From: Rhynchopus euleeides
Lineage: Eukaryota > Euglenozoa > Diplonemea > Diplonemida > Diplonemidae
Direction: 5' to 3'
DNA: 64,000 bases
NCBI GenBank assembly: GCA_963210315.1
Contig: OY723296.1
Span: forward strand, 1,116,001-1,180,000
How positions within the stretch are numbered: the stretch's first letter is position 1; each line of letters begins with the position of its first letter. The notes beneath the pieces were generated by a model. The model saw only the letters and a list, made by a program, of their open reading frames with translations. It had not been told where the DNA came from and ran no database searches. Of the stretch, positions 19,909 through 30,430 are shown in pieces. The position numbers and the translations under genes were made by a program.

Positions 19909-22900
19909 ATGGCTGCCGGGCTATCCCTTGCAGCGGGAAGCACCCTCATTCCCACCGGCTCGACCTCCGCCCGACGCCGAAGCCGCCTGACATCAGAAAG
20001 AGAACCAAAGAAGCCTCGCGCCCCACCACAGCCCGAAGGCTGCCGCGACCACCTCCGCCGGCGCCGGCAATGCCAGCAGCGGATGTGCAGCCCAGAACCT
20101 CTCACCCCCTGCGACCCGGATGACGCATTGTCCCCACTCTCATCGGGCAAGCCTACGACACACCTCGCCACGCCCCCCGCCGCCGCCAGCACAACGCAGG
20201 CCCTGCGGGAGAAGGTTCTGGCGGAGAGGGGGGGGCTGTCCGCGAGATGGGCTGAGGCGGAGTCGCAGGTCTCGCGCATGACGGAGGCGCTCGAAGCCCG
20301 TATCCTTCTCCAGCAGGAGAAGAACCAGCGCCCCTCCGCCCCGCCCGAGAGGAAGCCCCGCGCCCCCCGCCACGCCTCCCGGGGCGACGCGACTGACTGG
20401 CTCGGGGTGCGTTCGCAGTTCGAGGAAATCCTCCACACCGCCGCGTGGCACCGAGTGGCCTTTCTCCATGCTTTGGGATACCCACAGTTCGCAGGGGATG
20501 AAGGGGAACGCATCCTCTTCCCCGAGCAGAGACATGGGGGAGGGACACATGCTGGCGATGAGGCTGGGGCAGTCCTGGCGTTGTCACACAGCCCGGCTGG
20601 GGCACCGCCGGAGACCCTGAGGATATCTGCGGAGGTGATTCGAAGCGGGGCTCCGAAGGTGCGCCAGCCGTACCCCCCGGGGCTTCCCTGTGTGGAGCGG
20701 CAGCTCATCGAGGCCTGCTCGCTGTCACAGGGGGTGTCACGGAGTTCTGAGCAGCTCACCGAGAGGAACTCCCGAGCGCAGAAGACACTGCGGTGCGGCA
20801 GACCCGAAGAGGCGACCTCCCTGGGGTCCATCTCGCAGTCCACCGGCCTCCGTTTCCTCTCCGGGTTGGGGAGGCGCTGCGCCTCCCCCGGACCCCCCCG
20901 CGCCACGCCCCTCAGCGTTGCGGACTTCCCCTCCCAGACATTCCTCTCCCTCTCCAGCGGCATTGCGGATGGCAGGTTCACCCTCTGGTCGTCCCTCGAT
21001 GTCCCAACCGGGAGGGTCCTCGGGTTTACCCACGATGCAGAGCCGTCGGGCGGTGCCACGGCGGGGGCATCGCCTGGCCCACCGTTTGCCTCCTGGGAGA
21101 GGTCTGTGGCGTCGGGCGTGGGGAGGGGTGGGGAGGTGTCGAAATCGCCGTTCCCCCCACATGCGCTGGCGGTGTGCACCCCAGAGGGGCCCCGTCGGAT
21201 CTGCATAGCGGACAGCGGCACCACCTCAGCCTCGGGTGTGGAGGTGGTGGATGTGGCGCGGGAGTCCTGCCCCCTGGGGCACGGCGTCGGGTTGGCTGTG
21301 TCACAGATCACCTACACCGGCACCCTGGGGATGGGCGTCCTGACGCGGGATTCTGAGCCGGCAGCGGCTGCTCCTCCCTTCCCCCCCTCCCCATCTCCCC
21401 CCGGCGAAACGACACCTCCTTGTCTCCACCCCCCGGCAGAAGAACCTGCCGAGGCGCCGAAGCAGCCCGCACCAGCGGGGGGTGCCCCGAAGACACCCTG
21501 CGATGTGCGGTGGGGGAGGCCCGGCGTTGCGGAACCCCCTCCCGCCCCGCAGCTCCGCGCCACGGAGTCACGCCTCGTTGTTTTCGACACCCAGCGTTGC
21601 TCCGGCGAGGATGCCGAGTCCACCACACCGCAGCCCTGCACCATGGTCCTCCCCGCCTCCACCTCCGGCGGCGTTTGGGGCTGTGCCGGCGGGGCACCCC
21701 TCCCCCCGCAGGTTGGGTCCCCCTCGATGTCCTTCAACGGAGACCTCGCTCTGTGGCTCACGTGGGATGCATCAGAGGAAGCCCAGCAGAGCGGCAGCAG
21801 GCTGCACTGCGCGAGGGTGCGGCGCAGCGGGACTCCCCCAGCCTCTGCGGGAGGGGGCAGCCCTGAGGGGCGTATCACCCTCTCCCCCGCAGAGGTGCGG
21901 GGCTGCGCCCCCTCCGGGTGCTCCACCGTGGTGGATGGGTCGGAGAGATCGCTTGTCCTCTCCCCGGAGTTCCTCCAGGACAACAGCATGGTGTACCTCT
22001 GCGACCAGACCTGTGAGACATTCAGGCTCTACCTCTGTGAATACGACAATGAGTTGGAGTCGCATAAGCCGCCTGCATCCGTTCTCCACGTCGGGAAGGC
22101 GAGGGGATGCACGGAGGCTGGAAACCCCCTGATTGCCGTGATGCGTGGTGGGTCCGGGAGGGTTGTCGTGGTGGTGTCAAACTTTGGGGAAACGGATGCG
22201 CTGACGTATTTCAACCTCGACTCCAAAGAGGCTTCCGTCTACCCTCAAACCGCAGCGGCGGGGCTCACGAGGCTCTGGGGGATACAGTGCATCGACGACA
22301 CGCGGGTCGCCTGCTTCGCCTCCGGCCCCTCCATCGCGCAGAACATCATCGTGTTTGACGCTTGCTACCGCTCCGTCAGATCTATCGCATCATGCGATGC
22401 AGCCTGCAGCATTCCGGCACCCCCTGTGGTCACCACGGCATGTGAGATCGGGGAACGAACCTACCTCTACCCACCAGCCCCAGGCAGCATCCCCCATGTC
22501 CCGGAGCACAGCGGAGAGGCTGTGGTTGAAGGGAGAGTCCCGCTGATCATCATCCCACACTGCGGTTTCCTCGATGCGTGGTGTCATAACGTGTATGACG
22601 GGGAGACACAGTTTTGGTGCTCCCAAGGGTATGGCGTAGTGCACTGCGTCATCTCCGACCCGATAGAGTTTGCGAGATCTGTCAGGAAGTCGGGTCTCCG
22701 TGGGTACATCGCCTCCGCAGCAGGGCGTGTGATGGAGGCCCTGCGCAGGGTTGAGCTTTTTGTGGAGGTTGATTACTACCACATCACGCTGAAGGGGCGT
22801 GGGGTGGCAGGGCTGCTCGCCCTCTATTGTTCGCAACTGGCGGGGAGCCTGGCGAGGGCCGTGCTGCTGGGAGGGGCAGTGCTGCCCCCTGCGCTGGAGG

Positions 22901-23166
22901 GGCATCCTGTGTTGCACCTCCCCCCCGACACGCTGCCCATGTCGGTGCTGCGGGCGCCGATTCACTTCTCCCACAGCAGGGATGAGAAATCCGCTCCATA
23001 TGATGGTGTCGTGCGGTACCACAGGGAGCTCCTGCAGTGCTTTACATACCACGGCAGATGCGAGCTGCTCACCACAGCATCCCCTGCGGCGCACAGCGAC
23101 TCCTGGATTCTCTCAGCTGAGGCGGAGCGCCGCTTCCTGCTGTCGGCTGTATGGGAGGCGGATTGA
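19909..23166 (+). CDS. S9-family prolyl oligopeptidase-like protein lacking the catalytic serine
   Basis: 1085 residues. The N-terminal ~180 residues are basic and Pro/Ser-rich. The middle (about 200-870) is long and strand-rich, as expected for a beta-propeller. The C-terminal ~215 residues follow the S9 alpha/beta-hydrolase order: VPLIIIPHCGFLDAW (usual HGGP region), WCSQGYGVVHCVISDP, then YYHITLKGRGVAGLLALYCS where the family has G-x-S-x-G-G. The residue aligned to the nucleophile is Gly965 (codon at 22801). The acid and base of the triad appear kept: Asp1025 in HSRDEKSAP and His1062 in PAAHSDSW, 37 residues apart. This suggests a pseudo-peptidase of the acylaminoacyl-peptidase/DPP4 type with a binding or scaffolding role. 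ATG 19909 lies 10 bases after an acceptor-like AG. No intron is seen. The family call is firm only for the C-terminal domain. Confidence 0.7.
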   Translation: MAAGLSLAAGSTLIPTGSTSARRRSRLTSEREPKKPRAPPQPEGCRDHLRRRRQCQQRMCSPEPLTPCDPDDALSPLSSGKPTTHLATPPAAASTTQALREKVLAERGGLSARWAEAESQVSRMTEALEARILLQQEKNQRPSAPPERKPRAPRHASRGDATDWLGVRSQFEEILHTAAWHRVAFLHALGYPQFAGDEGERILFPEQRHGGGTHAGDEAGAVLALSHSPAGAPPETLRISAEVIRSGAPKVRQPYPPGLPCVERQLIEACSLSQGVSRSSEQLTERNSRAQKTLRCGRPEEATSLGSISQSTGLRFLSGLGRRCASPGPPRATPLSVADFPSQTFLSLSSGIADGRFTLWSSLDVPTGRVLGFTHDAEPSGGATAGASPGPPFASWERSVASGVGRGGEVSKSPFPPHALAVCTPEGPRRICIADSGTTSASGVEVVDVARESCPLGHGVGLAVSQITYTGTLGMGVLTRDSEPAAAAPPFPPSPSPPGETTPPCLHPPAEEPAEAPKQPAPAGGAPKTPCDVRWGRPGVAEPPPAPQLRATESRLVVFDTQRCSGEDAESTTPQPCTMVLPASTSGGVWGCAGGAPLPPQVGSPSMSFNGDLALWLTWDASEEAQQSGSRLHCARVRRSGTPPASAGGGSPEGRITLSPAEVRGCAPSGCSTVVDGSERSLVLSPEFLQDNSMVYLCDQTCETFRLYLCEYDNELESHKPPASVLHVGKARGCTEAGNPLIAVMRGGSGRVVVVVSNFGETDALTYFNLDSKEASVYPQTAAAGLTRLWGIQCIDDTRVACFASGPSIAQNIIVFDACYRSVRSIASCDAACSIPAPPVVTTACEIGERTYLYPPAPGSIPHVPEHSGEAVVEGRVPLIIIPHCGFLDAWCHNVYDGETQFWCSQGYGVVHCVISDPIEFARSVRKSGLRGYIASAAGRVMEALRRVELFVEVDYYHITLKGRGVAGLLALYCSQLAGSLARAVLLGGAVLPPALEGHPVLHLPPDTLPMSVLRAPIHFSHSRDEKSAPYDGVVRYHRELLQCFTYHGRCELLTTASPAAHSDSWILSAEAERRFLLSAVWEAD

Positions 23167-23397
23167 AAAAAAGGGGAGCAGGAAAGCAGAGGGGATGGGG
23201 GAGGGGGGAGGGGGTGTTGGGTACGGAGGAGGACGTGAGATTTGCCACTGTGTATGAGATTTCTGCTGCCCTCATTGCCATGAGGCGGCGTTTTTTTGGT
23301 GCTTTTTTTTGTGGAGGGGTGGGTGGGGGGAGGGGGGGTTAGGGGTGCGTCCCCCCCCTCTCCCCCCAACCCCTCTCCCATTGATTTGGTTCTCAAG

Positions 23398-23505
23398 GGG
23401 GGTCTTCGCTACGGGGTGATCGTCAGTGCATTTTGGTGCATTTCCTGTTGAATTGGCTGAAAACTGACGAAGTTTGTCGAAGTTTGTCGACCAGCGAAGA
23501 CCCCC
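23398..23505. mobile_element. 108-bp MITE (family M1)
   Basis: Left end GGGGGTCTTCGCT, right end AGCGAAGACCCCC: a perfect 13-base inverted repeat. AAG adjoins both ends, fitting a 3-bp target duplication. The reverse complement of the interior is close to the copy at 62203-62310 (shared GTGCATTTTGGTGCATTTCC). Confidence 0.85.
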
Positions 23506-23729
23506 AAGAAGAAAGAGGCAGGGGGAAGCCCCCCCTGCGGGCCTGCCTTCGCAGAGCCTCTGTTCAGCTCAGTATCCTTGGTAGTGGAAAGCCGTCTCCC
23601 ACCCCCCCCCCCCCACCACCACCGACCCCCCCCCCCCTGCGACGCGCCTCTTTGCGTATCCCCTTGCCTACCCCAGCGGCATGCCTCAAGACACATGTCA
23701 CGTGAGGTCGGCCCATCTGCAGGGACACA

Positions 23730-23746
23730 CCCTTCCCTACTTTCAG
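23730..23746 (+). other. Splice-acceptor-like site before cytochrome b5 gene
   Basis: CCTTCCCTACTTTCAG, a pyrimidine tract ending in AG, 19 bases before ATG 23766. Confidence 0.55.
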
Positions 23747-23765
23747 GCGTCCCTTCTGCTCTGCC

Positions 23766-24377
23766 ATGTCTGGGGGTAGCTCCAGCAGCAGTTCCGGCAG
23801 TGCCTCGCAGCAGTTTACCCTTGCGCAGGTGAAGGCGAAGTGCACCGATGGGCAGATCTGGATGGTGATCCAGGATGTGGTGTACGACCTGACGCAGTTC
23901 CGCCACCCAGGTGGGACCCCTATCCTGAAGCAGTGGCAGGGGAGGGACGCGACAAAGCCATTCATGGCTTACCACAGGTGGGTCAGCCTCGATATGGCGA
24001 AGCCTTTTGTGAGGGGTCGTCTGAAGCACGAGGCTATTGTGCTGTCCGACACTGCGCCTCGGAGGCAGAGCGATCCGGATGTGCGGGGTGCGCTGGAGAC
24101 GCTGGGTGTTGGCGACATCGCGGGGAAGCTGTCCGACCTGCAGATCGCAGAGCTGAGCAAGGCGGAGGCGCCAGCAAACGAGTCGGATGAGGGCGAGGCT
24201 GCCATTCTTGAGATCTTCGAGTCGCTCGCAGACCCGCACACGGAGACTGTCACACACAAGGCCCTCGCGTCCTTCCTGGAGCAGCTCGGTGCCGACACAT
24301 TGGCACTCAACAACATCCCTAAGCGCCCCCTCACACGAGATCAGTTTGTCGCCTTCGTTGAGGGGCTGGACATGTAG
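23766..24377 (+). CDS. Cytochrome b5-like heme-binding protein
   Basis: 203 residues. After a Ser-rich start, residues 17-95 form a cytochrome b5 domain: WMVIQDVVYDLTQFRHPGG carries the hallmark HPGG, with heme ligand His47, and AYHRW provides the second ligand at about His70, 23 residues on, as usual. There is no transmembrane segment and no fused reductase or desaturase, so it should be soluble and shuttle electrons or bind heme in the cytosol. The C-terminal part (about 140-203) is helical and ends with a paired-helix pattern (LEIFESLADPHTETVTHKAL, then LTRDQFVAFVEGL) that resembles a degenerate EF-hand pair; calcium-ligand spacing is not convincing. No intron is seen. Confidence 0.85.
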   Translation: MSGGSSSSSSGSASQQFTLAQVKAKCTDGQIWMVIQDVVYDLTQFRHPGGTPILKQWQGRDATKPFMAYHRWVSLDMAKPFVRGRLKHEAIVLSDTAPRRQSDPDVRGALETLGVGDIAGKLSDLQIAELSKAEAPANESDEGEAAILEIFESLADPHTETVTHKALASFLEQLGADTLALNNIPKRPLTRDQFVAFVEGLDM

Positions 24378-25100
24378 GTGCATGTCCAGGAGCTCGTGGT
24401 GGCGGTGGGTTTGCACTGCACTGCACTGATTCTTCCTGGCATTCCCACGCCAGACCGTCTACCAGGAGTGACGGTGGTGGTGGTGGTGGTGACGGTGTAA
24501 TAGAAAGTGTGGAGAGGATATGTTGTCGCAACAAAACCAAACACGCGTGCCTTGTGTTCCGAAGGCTGCGCCGCAAATTTTTTTTTGTTCGGTTCTCTAC
24601 CTCTCTGCCCGCCGTGTTGTATCCCGTTGTTCGATTTGACTTTTTCTGCCGCAGCTGCAACCCCCTCCACCCTCTTCCGCTCGGTGCCCATCCGCTTCTC
24701 CCGCCTCTATCATGTGGGGCGGGGGGAGGCGGGTCTGAAGTATCTCACGTGCTCGAAGAGGGTGTGTATGTTGGGAGGGTGTGATGTTTCCTTCTGCCTC
24801 CTGTGCCAGCTGGCGGCAACCCGCGCCGCTCCCCACCCCTCCAGGCGGCGCGGTGTGGCGGTGTGTGTGCTCGGTGTGACCCTGCAGCCTCTGCTCTAAC
24901 CACCTCTGCTGCTCTCGCGGTGTGCGATCTATCTCCCAACAGGGCCAAGCTGACAACGCCGATACCCACCCCTCACACCCATCCCCACTCCGTACGTTGC
25001 CTGAGTCTATAGTCTATTTGTGCTTCCTCACGCATTGTCCTATAGCCCTATGACTCTCTTGCACCGTTTCCTTTTGCAGGTATCACAGCAGACCGGCACA
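24378..25100. other. Spacer before TRAP1 gene
   Basis: Contains a GGT/GTG microsatellite (about 24469-24496). It ends with CCGTTTCCTTTTGCAG at 25079, an acceptor-like site 21 bases before the TRAP1 ATG. No gene is seen. Confidence 0.55.
25056..25079 (+). other. Splice-acceptor-like site before TRAP1 start
   Basis: GCACCGTTTCCTTTTGCAG followed by G, a near-ideal 3' splice site upstream of the ATG at 25101. It implies either a 5'-UTR intron or spliced-leader addition. Confidence 0.6.
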
Positions 25101-27780
25101 ATGAGGACGGCACTCAGGGGTGTTGCGAGGCGGGGGGCGCAGCTGGCGGCGGTGAACGGCGGTGCGCCGGCCCAGTTTGCCCGTGCTGAGGAGAGCGTGC
25201 TGCGTGCCCCGCTGGGTGTGCAGCTGCGCATGAACTCCAACGCGGCAGACGACCTTGTCGACGATGCTGCGCCTGCCGAGCAGAAGGCGGCACCCACGGA
25301 GAAGGTGTCGGGGCCGACGGAGGACTACGAGTTCAAGGCGGAGACGCAGCAGCTGCTGGACATCGTGATCCGCTCTGTGTACACCGACAAGGAGATCTAC
25401 GTGCGTGAGCTGATCTCCAACGCGTCCGACGCGCTGGAGAAGCGCCGCCACCTGGAGATGACGGACCCTGAGGACTGGAGCCCTGAGGAGGGTGACGCAC
25501 CGCCGAGCATCCGCATCGACGTCGACTCCGACACGCGCCAGTTCACCATCACCGACACCGGTGTGGGTATGACGAAGGAGGAGCTGGTGCAGAACATCGG
25601 CACCATCTGCAGCAGTGGGTCGAAGGCCTTCGTGAAGAAGCTGCAGGACTCGCAGTCGACGTCGGCTTCCGACGCGATCATCGGGCAGTTCGGTGTGGGT
25701 TTCTACTCCGCCTTCATGATTGCCAAGCACATCAAGGTGTACAGCCGCTCCGCCCGCCACGGCTCCCAGGGGTACTGCTGGGAGAGCGACGGCACGGGGT
25801 CCTTCACCATCTCCGAGGCTGAGGGTGTTTCCAAGGGGACCAAGATTGTGTGCGACGTGCGCGAGACGGAGGTTGCGTTCTGCGCGCAGACCGTGATTGA
25901 GCGGATCGTGAAGAAGTACTCCAACTTCGTGGCGTACGAGATCTACCTCAACGGGGCACGCATCAACACCGTGGAGGCTCTGTGGATGAAGCCGAAGGAC
26001 GAGGTTGCGGAGGAGGACCACACCGAGTTCTACAAGTTCATCGCCAACGCGTATGACACGCCGCGGTTCCGCCTGCACTACGCCATCGACTGCCCCCTGA
26101 ACATCAACGCGCTGATGTACGTGCCCCAGTCGCACACGGAGCGCATGAACATGCAGCGCATGGAGCCCGGCCTGTCCCTGTACTGCCGCAAGGTGCTGAT
26201 CCAGGCGAAGTGCCGCATGCTGGTGCCCGAGTACCTCCGTTTTGTGAAGGGTGTCGTCGACTCCGAGGACATCCCCCTCAACCTGTCGCGTGAGATGACC
26301 CAGGACAGCGCCCTGATGAGGTATGTGGTGGTGGTGTTGTGCTGTGGTAAGCAGTGGCTGTTCTGTGCGTGTGCGCACAATTCTCTGCAGAGGGTGGTGG
26401 GGGTGAAGGCTTGATTTGGTCTTTTCGTTTTGCCGTCCGTCAACACAGCCAAGTGGGAACATATATTAGGGAGTAGGTTGGTCATGTTCGTGGACAGTCA
26501 CCGTAGGGCGATCGTTGGTTTCTTTCTTTGGTGGTTGTGCTGCTTTGGTTGCGATGCTGCGGTGGTGGCCACTATCATCTCTCCCCTGCAGGAAGCTGAG
26601 CTCTGTCATCACGAAGAAGATCCTGAAGTGGCTCAACGACGAGAGCTCGCGCGACCCTGCGGGCTACACGCAGTTCTTCGACCAGTTCGGGCAGTTCCTG
26701 AAGGAGGGTGTCTGCACGGACGCCATCAACAAGAACGACCTGGCAAAGCTGCTGCGTTTCAACAGCAGCTCGTGCGATGATGCCAGCGCGTCTGTGTCGC
26801 TGAGCGACTACATCGCGCGCATGCCCGAGAACCAGACGAACATCTACTACCTGCAGACGACCAACCGTGACTCTGGGATGATGTCGCCCTACTACGAGGC
26901 CTTCAAGGCGAAGGGCATTGAGGTGCTGTTCCTGTCGCACCCTGCGGACCACATTGTGATGACGCACCTTGACATGTTCAAGAAGCACAAGCTGGTGTCC
27001 TGCGAGTCTTCCGACCCTGGTGAGTCGGAGGGCAAGAACCAGGAGAACGAGGAGATGGAGAAGCTGGTGAAGAAGGACCTGACGACGGAGCAGGGGCAGC
27101 ACCTCACGGACTTCCTGCAGCGTGTCCTGCAGACCCGTGTGCAGTCCGTGAAGGTCAGCACGCGTCTGACGTCGTCGCCTGCCATCATCACTGACCACGA
27201 GCAGGCGAGCATGCAGAAGTTCATGAAGGCCCACGGCATTGCCGGGCAGGGCGGCATGGACGAGGCACCCAAGTACCACCTGCAGGTCAACCCCAAGCAC
27301 GAGATTGTCCGCAAGCTCTACACCCTGTCGACGGCGAACGACGACAGGTCGCAGGAGCTTGGCAAGCTCGTGGCGGAGCAGGTATGGAACACCACCGGAT
27401 TCACATCCTGTTTTATTTGCCGATGCATTGTGGGAAGCGCCGTTGACACACAAAACCTCATCCCTATCGCCTTCGCCCTGCATCGCTTTTGCAACCGATT
27501 CTTTTGTGCGGAACCTATCTGCTGATTGGTTTGCTGCCGTGTGTTTCGCTTTTTTTGCTGTCACCTTCACGACACACGTTCAGCCCACCTCTGATACGTG
27601 ACCGGCACACCCCACCGCCACCCCCCACCCCACACACAGGTGTTCGACAACGCACTGATCGCGGCCAACCTCCTGGAGGACCCGCGCTCCATCCTGAACC
27701 GCATCACGACCCTGATGACCGAGGCTCTGGCCAACACCAGCGAGCCTCTGTCTGTGGAGAAGGAGAAGAAGGACGAATAA
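25101..27780 (+). CDS. TRAP1: Mitochondrial-type Hsp90 chaperone TRAP1, three exons
   Basis: Exons 25101-26320, 26592-27381 and 27640-27780 join to 716 residues. Junctions fit GTATGT...GCAG and GTATGG...ACAG; exon 1 ends in phase 2, exon 2 in phase 0. Residues 1 to about 45 are Arg/Ala-rich with few acids (MRTALRGVARRGAQLAAVNG), a mitochondrial-type presequence. The ATPase domain has YVRELISNASDAL, DTGVGMT, GTICSSGSKAF and GQFGVGFYSAF; the middle domain has LNLSREMTQ with the catalytic Arg region; the C-terminal dimerisation domain follows. The charged linker of cytosolic Hsp90 and the MEEVD or KDEL tails are absent (the end is EKEKKDE), which with the presequence supports TRAP1. It folds client proteins in the organelle matrix, driven by ATP. 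An acceptor-like AG lies 21 bases before the start. Intron 2 holds a TTTGCTGTCACCTTCACG word that also occurs near 31165. Confidence 0.93.
26321..26591 (+). other. TRAP1 intron 1
   Basis: 271 bases, GTATGT at the donor and CCCCTGCAG at the acceptor. Joining restores the Hsp90 reading DSALMR-KLSSVITKKILK. Confidence 0.93.
27382..27639 (+). other. TRAP1 intron 2
   Basis: 258 bases, GTATGG donor and CACACACAG acceptor, between KLVAEQ and VFDNALIAANLL. Confidence 0.93.
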
Positions 27781-29435
27781 GCATTCGCCTCACGGAACCA
27801 TCACCACATGTGCCGTTGCACAGCTGTGCCCTGCCCACACTGCGCCTCTGATGCGCTTGGCACAACAGGGGATGCGGCTCTCCCCTGCTAACTCACGAGC
27901 AAGACCAAAGGGGCCCGTTTGTGGGGTGTCTGTATGTGTTGTGTGTGCTCACAGCCCCTCGCCTCCCGAACCTACCCCCCTTGCGATTGCTGATGCAACG
28001 CTGGGTCGGGTGGGCGTAGGGGGGTGTTTTTTAAGCCATTCAAAAAAATGAAAGCGCAAATAGTATGCAGACGGCGCCTAACCAATCAAACATCAGTGCA
28101 AATGTGCCCAGGCGTCGCGGAGGGGGGGGGGGGTGGGGATTCGGGGATGTAATCCCGTTGTGCGCGCGGCTGGCCCCTTTCTCAGAAAATCAAAGGTGGT
28201 TGTGAGGCACACTTCAGCTCGCAGTGGAGGCCGAGCCACAGCCCACAGCAAGATAAGCAAGACCGCCGGTTGGAGCCAAAACAAAACCGAACCGCAGCCA
28301 TGCGTGCCGAATTCCACACGACATGGCATGTTCCCTCCGGCTTAGTTTCAGCGTGTCTCATTGGTTTTGATGTCTTTTTTTCACGTTCTGCTAGTCAACC
28401 CCTCCCCCCCGCAAACCCCATCGATTTGATTTTGTTGGTTACGTTTGGATTGAGAATGGGGACATGTGGCCCATTTGCCTCAACATATCCGGTCTGGAAG
28501 GTCTCTATTCACCAAAAGGATGAGCTTTGCAGAGTGGATTTGCTTTGGGGTGATATGTCGCTGTGTGTGTGGTGATCATGTCCTGATCGGGTTGACCCTG
28601 CACGGATCGCGGCCCACCTGTGCTGTCTGTGTGCCATTGGGTTGTGCGTGCGTTCCAATTTTTTTTGGCGCACGATCCACATCAACGAACAACGTGGGGA
28701 GAAGGGTTTTGTCGCTGACATCCCCCCACCCTTCTCCCCCTCTGCCCCCTGCCCCCTCCTACAGCTGGATGCAGCAAAAATATAGTCAGACACGAGGTCG
28801 GGCAGAAGTGCCTTCACCCACCCCTCCCGCCCCGCCACGCCTTGTCATTCGGATTGCATTGCTGAAGCCCTTACAGTAGTACATGCCCGTTTGAGGTCGA
28901 AATGCTGCCCGTTTGGCCAAAACGAAGTCTTAGACCGTAAGGCTAGACTGTCTACATGCGCGGTTGGGGGTTCTGACGTGGGCTGGGCTGGGTGTTGGTC
29001 TGCACCTCGTTTTTCTGACAAGGCCACAGGGTAATTAAAGCTTCATTTTTTCCAGGCTAAAATGCCAACCCCGGTCCAGGGCTGTCGCTGGGGCTGCCGA
29101 CCCAGTGGGCAGCGGCGGGGCCGGTGTTGGTGGCGGCTCGGTGCCCACCGCCATCGAGGACGCTTGCCAGGCTGCCACCGCAACCCGCACCAAGGCGCTT
29201 GCCGCTCAGGTGGAGAAGGGTGAACTTAGGAGAGGGACACTTCCCCTAGGGGATCCGTCGTCGCAACATCGGCAGGAACGGGGACCATCCGCACAGGGAT
29301 CCGAAAAAACGACAGCATAATAAAGGACATTAATTTCACCTGCACTGTATCTCATCTAATATGGCGACTCGTTACACACCACACACACACCACACCACCG
29401 CCTGCAGGTCACCTAGAACACAAAGCAAAGCAAAA
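27781..29435. other. Spacer between TRAP1 and uL11
   Basis: Poly-G and poly-T tracts, with no recognised gene apart from a possible exon at 29056-29320. Part of 28568-28625 (GTGTGGT-CATG then GCGGATC / GCCCACT words) resembles 8845-8905, so a faint dispersed repeat is likely. Confidence 0.5.
29056..29320 (+). CDS. Possible terminal exon, product unknown
   Basis: An acceptor-like site (CATTTTTTCCAG, ending 29055) is followed by a frame open for 87 codons to TAA at 29318-29320. The codons have GC-rich third positions like the genuine genes here. The translation is Gly/Ala-rich, then reads SVPTAIEDACQAATATRTKA and LAAQVEKGE; I recognise no family. AATAAAGG follows the stop directly. No matching upstream exon was found, so this may be chance, a gene relic, or the last exon of an unrecognised gene. 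Confidence 0.25.
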
Positions 29436-29933
29436 ATGCCCCCGAAGGTCGACCCCAACGAGGAGAAGCTTGTGTTCCTGCGCGCTGTGGGTGGTGAGCC
29501 GCCGGCCGCCGCGTCGCTCGCCCCCAAGGTGGGTCCCCTGGGTCTCCCGGCGAAGAAGGTCGGCGATGACATCATGAAGAACACCAAGGAGTGGAAGGGG
29601 CTGAAGATCACCGTCAAGCTGACGGTGAAGAACAGGCAGGCGACTGTCTCCGTGGTGCCCTCGGCATCGTCGCTCCTGATCAAGGCGCTCAAGGAGCCCC
29701 CGCGTGACCGCAAGAAGGTGAAGAACATCAAGCACAACGGCAACCTGTCGCTGGACGAGGTCATCGGGATTGCGCGCACCATGTGGCCCACGTCGATGGC
29801 GAAGACCCTCGCCCTGTGCACCAAGGAGATCCTCGGGACGGCTGTGTCCATCGGGTGCACCGTGAACGGCGAGCACCCCTCCAGCATCCAGGAGAAGATC
29901 GAGGACGGTGAGATCGAGATCCCCGAGAAGTAG
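29436..29933 (+). CDS. RPL12: 60S ribosomal protein L12 (uL11)
   Basis: 165 residues, the normal length for eukaryotic uL11. It begins MPPKVDPNE and contains the conserved [13 protein letters not shown] (rRNA-binding N-domain), then [40 protein letters not shown] and the C-terminal [12 protein letters not shown]. uL11 sits at the base of the P-stalk on 28S rRNA and takes part in elongation-factor recruitment. ATG 29436 follows an A-rich leader (AGCAAAGCAAAAATG). An acceptor-like CGCCTGCAG ends at 29407, 28 bases before the start. The frame is open 25 codons further upstream, but family alignment fixes this start. The coding region has no intron. Confidence 0.95.
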   Translation: MPPKVDPNEEKLVFLRAVGGEPPAAASLAPKVGPLGLPAKKVGDDIMKNTKEWKGLKITVKLTVKNRQATVSVVPSASSLLIKALKEPPRDRKKVKNIKHNGNLSLDEVIGIARTMWPTSMAKTLALCTKEILGTAVSIGCTVNGEHPSSIQEKIEDGEIEIPEK

Positions 29934-30211
29934 TGAGGCGGCACTCGGGCAGCACGGAAGTCGGACCAATCAGTGAAAAAAAACATTGGCAAAGGAGACG
30001 GGCCCCAGCCCCCTCTCCCCCCGACCGCAACACCCCCCCCTCCCCCCCCGCCTCTCCTCAGTTCATTGCCCTTGCCGTTCAGCCCACGCATACACAGCAC
30101 CGCACACCCAACAACAGGCCTGCACACAACGTGTTTCCCTCCCGCCTTGTCTGCTGCCGATCCCCATAGTCTGCCTGCAGATCACAGCCGTCCGGCATCC
30201 AGGTAGACGCA

Positions 30212-30430
30212 ATGAGTGATATTGCTGGGTACGTCGTCGGGGTCCTCCTCCTGACTCTCGGGGTGGTCGCGGCGGTGCTGCGCGTGAAGAATGAGTTTGC
30301 CGTGCCCAGCGCCGTTGTGTCCTTCTCCGACCCGGTTGCGCAGGGGGAGATCCTGCACGGCCAGCAGGGAGTCGAGTTTACCCAGGAGCCTGGCTACCAC
30401 CATTTCCGCGAAACCACCGGGCACATCTGA
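30212..30430 (+). CDS. Small single-pass membrane protein (72 aa), unknown function
   Basis: 72 residues. A hydrophobic helix at residues 4-24 (IAGYVVGVLLLTLGVVAAVL) is followed by a basic RVK and a ~45-residue polar tail, so it should be anchored at its N-terminus with the tail in the cytosol. No family is recognised; size and topology recall small subunits of endomembrane complexes. The start has the ACGCAATG context and lies 31 bases after CTGCCTGCAG (30180), the same arrangement as its neighbours, which supports it as a real gene. Confidence 0.5.
   Translation: MSDIAGYVVGVLLLTLGVVAAVLRVKNEFAVPSAVVSFSDPVAQGEILHGQQGVEFTQEPGYHHFRETTGHI

Larger units (their letters stand above)
23167..23765. 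other. Spacer with G runs and one MITE
   Basis: G-rich and C-rich runs, a MITE at 23398-23505, and a C/T tract ending CTACTTTCAG at 23746, 19 bases before the next ATG. Confidence 0.6.

Noticed and set aside
25083-26462. 459-codon minus-strand frame opposite TRAP1
   Set aside because: Leu/Val/His/Arg-rich translation with no motif; it is the antisense shadow of a conserved Hsp90 gene.
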